Shown: positions 59,866 through 64,000 of the stretch, one piece after another
Layout: each line of letters opens with the position of its first letter
How positions within the stretch are numbered: position 1 is the stretch's first letter
Assembly: GCA_019421015.1 (NCBI GenBank)
Contig: JAHZGC010000001.1
Location: 227,509-291,508 of the forward strand
DNA: 64,000 nucleotides
Reading direction: 5' to 3'
Source: Coriobacteriaceae bacterium
GTDB lineage: Bacteria; Actinomycetota; Coriobacteriia; Coriobacteriales; UMGS124
Notes under the pieces: model-generated
Seen by the model: the letters and a program-made list of their open reading frames with translations, nothing else
What the model was told of the DNA's origin: nothing
Databases searched by the model: none
Made by a program: the position numbers and the translations under genes

Positions 59866-61233
59866 CTAGCCTTCGAAGGGCTGCTCCTCCTTGTTCACGA
59901 CGCCGTGCAGAGGCGTCATGAGCAGGATGCGCAGGTCGAACATAATCGACCAGTTCTCGATGTAGTACAGGTCGTACTCCACGCGCTTCTCGATGGAGGT
60001 GTCGCCGCGCAGCCCGTTGACCTGGGCCCAGCCCGTCATTCCGGGGCGCACCTGGTGGCGCACCATGTAAAGGGGGATACCGCACTTGAAGTGCTCCACG
60101 TACTGCGGGATCTCGGGGCGCGGCCCTACCAGGCTCATGTCGCCTTTGAGCACGTTGAAGAGCTGGGGCAGCTCGTCGATGGAGTAGCGGCGCATGAACG
60201 TCCCGAAGCGGGTGCGCCGGGGGTCGTGGCCGGTGGTCCAGGCGGTGTCGGAGGTGTCGTTCATGCGCATGGAGCGGAACTTGTAAATCTCGAACGGCTG
60301 CCTGCCCCGGCCTATGCGCGTCTGTTTGAAGAGCACCGGTCCTGGCGACGAGAGTTTGGTGCCTACGGCCGCCACTGCCATGATGGGTGAGGAGATCACA
60401 ATGAGGACGAGCGAGCCCACGATGTCGAAGCCGCGCTTTATGAGCGCGTAGGCCGTGTTGTCGAGCGTGATGCGGTTCACACCGATGAGGGGCAGCCCCG
60501 CCTTTTGGCTGATCGACGCGTTGCGCATCACGTAGCGGTAGCAGTTGGGGAGCAAAAAGACCTGGGTGCCGGTGCTCTCGCAGTCGTAGAGAATCTGGTC
60601 GAGCATCCCGTACTCGTCGGACTCCAGGGCGATGACCACCTCGTCGGGCGTAATCCGCTCCAAGGTGGCACGAACATCCCGCTGCTCGTCGCCATGCGGT
60701 TCGACAACCCCCACCACCCGGTATCGGGATGCGGCTTCTTGGGCGATGCGGTCCATGTAGGTTTGGGCGATGGGCCCCGAGCCTATCACCACCACCCGCT
60801 TCTGCCCCAGGCCCCGGGAGTGTCTGCGCCACTCAAAAGCGTCGATTACGGCCGCTTTAGTGCAGGAGAACAGGTTGGTGAGCGCCCACATCGCCACGAT
60901 AAGGATACGGGACACGTCCACCATACGAAAGAGGAACACGAAGTCGATGAAGAGCATCATGGCCACGGTGTTGCATACAAAGAGCCGGCCAAAGGTCTTC
61001 ATGGTTGAATGGGGTGCGCGTGTGTTGTAAAGCCCCAAAAGGCTGTAGAGAAACACGTATACCGGCGAGAAGAGTGCGGCCCAGGCCACGTGTTCCAAGC
61101 CAGATCCTATGGGCCCTTCGCCGCCGAGGAGATTGAACCTCAACCAATAGGCAAGTCCCATCGCAAGGCTTACCAGCACCATGTCGAGCACGGCCGAGGT
61201 GGCGTTCGATACTCTCTGGGCGGCTTTTGACAC
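59866..61233 (-). CDS. Polyprenyl glycosylphosphotransferase (exopolysaccharide priming sugar transferase)
   Basis: 455 residues if started at GTG 61233. Four N-terminal membrane segments, a CoA/NAD-binding-like middle domain and a fifth membrane segment precede the catalytic domain. That domain carries KFRSMRMNDTSDT, RRYSIDELPQLFNVLKGDMS and GPRPEIPQYV. The enzyme loads the first sugar phosphate onto undecaprenyl phosphate to begin a surface polysaccharide. It is divergent from the glycosyltransferase genes that follow. The GTG has only a weak ribosome site, so the start is uncertain. Confidence 0.92.
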   Translation of the reverse strand: MSKAAQRVSNATSAVLDMVLVSLAMGLAYWLRFNLLGGEGPIGSGLEHVAWAALFSPVYVFLYSLLGLYNTRAPHSTMKTFGRLFVCNTVAMMLFIDFVFLFRMVDVSRILIVAMWALTNLFSCTKAAVIDAFEWRRHSRGLGQKRVVVIGSGPIAQTYMDRIAQEAASRYRVVGVVEPHGDEQRDVRATLERITPDEVVIALESDEYGMLDQILYDCESTGTQVFLLPNCYRYVMRNASISQKAGLPLIGVNRITLDNTAYALIKRGFDIVGSLVLIVISSPIMAVAAVGTKLSSPGPVLFKQTRIGRGRQPFEIYKFRSMRMNDTSDTAWTTGHDPRRTRFGTFMRRYSIDELPQLFNVLKGDMSLVGPRPEIPQYVEHFKCGIPLYMVRHQVRPGMTGWAQVNGLRGDTSIEKRVEYDLYYIENWSIMFDLRILLMTPLHGVVNKEEQPFEG

Positions 61234-61371
61234 GGCACACGCTCGATTCGCCCATAAACAGGGCCGTTGGTTACATGTTCTGGGCAGGTATTCTATACTG
61301 TCGTGCGACGATTCGGGTCGATGCGTCTGCCGGTCGTTCCAAGTCCCCAAGGTCCGCAAGGGAGAAGCCCG

Positions 61372-62484
61372 GTGCCCCAGAGCAAGAAGATACTTTATGC
61401 CGCTTCGACCTTCGGCCACCTGAAGAACTTCCACCTGCCCTATATCCAGGCGCTTCATAAGGAGGGCCACCAGATATGGTGTGCGGCTCAGGGTGACTCG
61501 AGCTTCATGCCTGCCTATACGACCTGTGTGGAACTACCCTTCACCAAGTCGTACTCCTCGCCGTGCAATATTTCGGTTGTTCGCTCAGTGGCGCGCCTGA
61601 TGCGCCGGGAGCGCTTTGACGTGGTTCTGACCCATACCTCTCTGGCAGCGTTTTTCGTGCGTCTGGGGATCGTTCTTGCCGGCAAAGGGTCCACGAGGGT
61701 GGTCAACACCGTCCACGGCTATCTGTTCGATGACGCCAGCTCGCCGGTCAAGCGTGCCATGCTGCTCGGTGCCGAGAAGCTCGTGGCTCCGGCGACCGAC
61801 CTGGTGGTGACTATGAACTGCTGCGATACTGTTATAGCCGCCGAACATAGTTTGGGCCGCGAACCGGTGGTTCAGGTTCCCGGCATGGGCGTCCCGCTCG
61901 ATGGTTTGCGTCCCGCTGCTTTGGAGGAGAAACGTACGGCTCGGCAGGAACTCGGCCTGCCGCAGGACGCTTTTGTGCTGCTCTACGCTGCCGAGTTTTC
62001 CGGTCGTAAGAACCAGGGGCTGCTCATCGAGGCCTTGGCGCAGCTGCCCCCGAGCGTGTTACTGGCCCTTCCCGGCACAGGTGAGCGTCTCGACGCCTGT
62101 CGTGATTTGGCGGCCAGTCGGGGGGTGGCGGCTCGCGTGTTGTTTCCGGGCCATGTGAACGATTTGGCCTCATGGCGTGCCGCGTCTGACCTCTGCGTTT
62201 CCTCGTCGCGCTCTGAAGGTTTGCCTTTTCATGTGATTGAGTCCATGGCCTGCGGTTTACCGGCGGTCCTTACCCAGGTGAAGGGTCATGAGGACCTGGT
62301 GTGCCCCGGCGAGAACGGCCTGCTGTTTCCCTTCGGCGACGCGGCCGCGTGTGCCGACTGCATCCGCGGGCTGTTTCTGGATCGCCTACGTGTAAAGACC
62401 ATGGGCGAGAAGGCCGTGGCGTCTGCGAAGCCTTACGATTTGGCCAGCGTGCAACCGCAGCTCCTCGAGCTGTATCGGCCATAG
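61372..62484 (+). CDS. Family 4-like glycosyltransferase
   Basis: 370 residues starting at GTG 61372, with AAGGGAGAAG upstream. A GT-B fold is indicated by YAASTFGHLKNF, VVNTVHGYLFDD and the C-terminal donor site SSSRSEGLPFHVIESMACGL. It probably adds a sugar to the lipid-linked chain begun by the divergent priming transferase. GC content is lower than in the metabolic part of the window, as is common for polysaccharide loci. Confidence 0.9.
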   Translation: MPQSKKILYAASTFGHLKNFHLPYIQALHKEGHQIWCAAQGDSSFMPAYTTCVELPFTKSYSSPCNISVVRSVARLMRRERFDVVLTHTSLAAFFVRLGIVLAGKGSTRVVNTVHGYLFDDASSPVKRAMLLGAEKLVAPATDLVVTMNCCDTVIAAEHSLGREPVVQVPGMGVPLDGLRPAALEEKRTARQELGLPQDAFVLLYAAEFSGRKNQGLLIEALAQLPPSVLLALPGTGERLDACRDLAASRGVAARVLFPGHVNDLASWRAASDLCVSSSRSEGLPFHVIESMACGLPAVLTQVKGHEDLVCPGENGLLFPFGDAAACADCIRGLFLDRLRVKTMGEKAVASAKPYDLASVQPQLLELYRP

Positions 62485-62551
62485 GGGTGCCGCTGAAGGG
62501 CCGCTGAGTATTAAACTATCGCGGGAGCATGTGAAGGGGATTACAGGCATC

Positions 62552-63688
62552 ATGATGGCACGCTATGACGAGCATGGCCCGACGGCTCTGATGGGACCAT
62601 CCATGCGCGTTCTCTGCATGACCGAGAAATGGGAGTCCGGCGGTATCGAGGCGTTTCTTACCACGCTGTACGAGGCCATGGACCTAAGCGATGTCAGGCT
62701 TGATCTGGTGACCTGCCAGTACGAGCCCGGCATCTACGATGAACGCCTGGCGGCCCTCGGCCTCAAGGTCCAGGTTCTTTCGGGCAGTATAAAGAAGTGG
62801 AGAGAAAATCTCGCGCAGTTCAACGCCATGCTGGAGCGCGGGCGCTACGACGTGGTGCATCTGAACCTCTACGAGGGCATGGCCCTGCTGTTTGCGAGGG
62901 AAGCCAAGCGGGCCGGGGTGCCCAAGGTCATTGTGCACAGCCACAACACCGACCTGCATCCGGGGCTGCTCCGCATTCCCAAACTGCTTGTGCACCGGGC
63001 CTGCGTGGGGCTGTTGGGCGGGTATGCCGATGCGCGCTGGGCCCCTTCTGAGGTCGCGGCGCGGTTCCTGTTTGGTGGCCGGCCGTGGGTTCAGGTGAAG
63101 AATGGCATCCAGGTGGAGCGGTTTGCCTTTGATCCCGCAGCGCGTGGAGCGTTGCGCTCCCAACTGGGCCTGGGGGAGAACGTCCTGGCAATTGGTTGTG
63201 TGGGGCGTCTCTGTGCCCAGAAGAACCAGTCGTTTTTACTGCGTGTGCTCGCCGACATGCCTGACGCCGTGCTCGTGCTTGCTGGCGAGGGCGAGGATGA
63301 GCGGAGGCTACGCGACGAGGCGGGGCGCCTCGGTGCGATTGGTCGTGTTCGTTTTTGCGGCGCCTTGCCCGACGTGGCCCCGCTCTACAGCGCTCTTGAC
63401 GTGCTCGCGATGCCGTCGCTGTTCGAGGGCCTCGGCATTGTGGCCGTGGAGGCCCAGGCGGCCGGCCTGCCCGTGGTGGCGTCGCCGGCCGTGCCCCCGG
63501 AGGCGCGAGTGGTGGAGGGATTGTTCGAGGTGGTGCCGCTGGAGGAGGAGGCGTGGGGCGCGCACTTTGCCGCAGCGCGGGTGTGCGCTGCCCAACGGAC
63601 GAGCTGCTTGTTCGTTGAAGACGTATGCCGGCAGGGGTACGCCGTGGGCCGAACCGCCATCTTCGTAAAGGACGTCTACGGTCTGTAG
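62552..63688 (+). CDS. Family 4-like glycosyltransferase
   Basis: 378 residues from the ATG at 62552; a GTG at 62531 and an ATG at 62603 (MRVLCMTEKW) are in-frame alternatives. A GT-B fold is supported by WESGGIEAFLTTLYEAM, HSHNTDLHPG and the donor-binding MPSLFEGLGIVAVEAQAAGL. The C-terminal ~25 residues look irregular. It is a second chain-building enzyme of the polysaccharide locus. Confidence 0.89.
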   Translation: MMARYDEHGPTALMGPSMRVLCMTEKWESGGIEAFLTTLYEAMDLSDVRLDLVTCQYEPGIYDERLAALGLKVQVLSGSIKKWRENLAQFNAMLERGRYDVVHLNLYEGMALLFAREAKRAGVPKVIVHSHNTDLHPGLLRIPKLLVHRACVGLLGGYADARWAPSEVAARFLFGGRPWVQVKNGIQVERFAFDPAARGALRSQLGLGENVLAIGCVGRLCAQKNQSFLLRVLADMPDAVLVLAGEGEDERRLRDEAGRLGAIGRVRFCGALPDVAPLYSALDVLAMPSLFEGLGIVAVEAQAAGLPVVASPAVPPEARVVEGLFEVVPLEEEAWGAHFAAARVCAAQRTSCLFVEDVCRQGYAVGRTAIFVKDVYGL

Positions 63689-63879
63689 CCAGGTGGTGCT
63701 CGATTGGGCTTGCGTGTCTGTCTCTGATTTCGCGCTACAGGGTTTTGCTCATGTGCTGGGCACGTGTAGTGCTGCTAGGCAGCTATGCCGACACACGCTG
63801 GGTCCTCCTATTGAGTCCTCACTGAACAGTATTATAGTTTAGCGGTGCATATGCGGCCGGTGAGGATAAGGGGTAGGTC

Positions 63880-64000
63880 GTGACGGTTATTCCGGAGGGT
63901 TGGAAGTCGGGCAGTACACGTGTTTCCCCGGAAAGTGATACTCCAGCTTTGACGGCGTCGGCGGCAAATTTGATGTCGGCGGCTTTGGTGCGGTCGGCCA
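63880..64000 (+). CDS. Start of an unidentified gene, cut by window edge
   Basis: A GTG at 63880 follows AAGGGG and opens a frame (TVIPEGWKSGSTRVSPESD) that is still open at the window end, 40 codons in. It has no recognisable domain yet. Position suggests another polysaccharide gene, but this is a guess. The 191 bases before it hold nothing I can identify. Confidence 0.4.
   Translation, partial: MTVIPEGWKSGSTRVSPESDTPALTASAANLMSAALVRSA

Noticed and set aside
1..64000. tRNA or rRNA genes
   Set aside because: No cloverleaf with a T-loop (TTCGANNC) and matching acceptor stem, and no rRNA-like stretch, was recognised by eye; a tRNAscan-SE run would settle it.

Overview
This window is GC-rich, strongly codon-biased bacterial DNA that most resembles an anaerobic member of the actinobacterial class Coriobacteriia (Eggerthella, Olsenella and Collinsella relatives). 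The evidence is several Tat-exported flavoproteins of the fumarate reductase superfamily with covalent-FMN motifs, a LuxR regulator with about a dozen membrane segments, a two-subunit molybdopterin oxidoreductase, an AEC exporter, and oxygen-sensitive Fe-S proteins. The genus cannot be fixed from sequence alone.

Positions 1-22.6 kb form a respiratory and extracellular redox region. It holds a truncated LysR gene, a double-FMN flavoprotein, a YjjP/YjjB-type exporter pair, a Mo/Fe-S oxidoreductase operon with a divergent Crp-family gene, two divergent flavoproteins, a membrane LuxR regulator, and a LysR gene divergent from a Tat rhodanese-like gene plus a small Tat FMN-binding gene. It ends with a frameshifted flavoprotein facing another LysR gene. 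Positions 22.8-29.4 kb carry a FecB/FecC/FecD/FecE-type uptake operon, a YggU-family gene, and a HutW/HemN-like radical SAM gene behind a cobalamin riboswitch. Positions 29.4-35.5 kb carry an AEC transporter, a nitroreductase, a DUF2148 protein, a YczE/YitT-like membrane protein, a P-loop NTPase, and an NhaC-family transporter behind a lysine riboswitch, so probably a lysine importer.

Positions 35.6-39.6 kb, all on the minus strand, form a sulfur module: cysK, an HD-domain gene, a cysteine desulfurase and mnmA. Next come an aldo/keto reductase-ferredoxin fusion lacking expected catalytic residues and a lower-GC island (about 41.6-43.8 kb) with an abiEi antitoxin, a frameshifted abiEii toxin and the tail of a wrecked LuxR gene. 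Positions 43.9-53.2 kb hold a COG3044-type ATPase, a DUF362 protein, an Mrr-like nuclease, a 1057-residue protein of unknown function, and a TetR gene divergent from a Tat ferredoxin. Positions 53.8-64 kb hold a small Ala-rich membrane protein, a two-component system, glycerate kinase, a GntP permease and the start of a surface polysaccharide locus (sugar transferase, two glycosyltransferases and a partial gene).

The least ordinary feature is the number and variety of structured intergenic repeats. One is a family of about 70-90 bp palindromic elements whose outer stems change sequence but stay paired. Another is a dyad of 32-bp-spaced tandem repeats found at two loci. There is also a 51-bp-spaced equivalent, two AT-rich elements with inverted ends in convergent gaps, a 223-bp element with 41-bp inverted ends, a 40-bp tandem palindrome array, and a set of GTAAAG palindromes spaced 30 bp apart. 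No transposase, CRISPR array, rRNA or tRNA gene was found.
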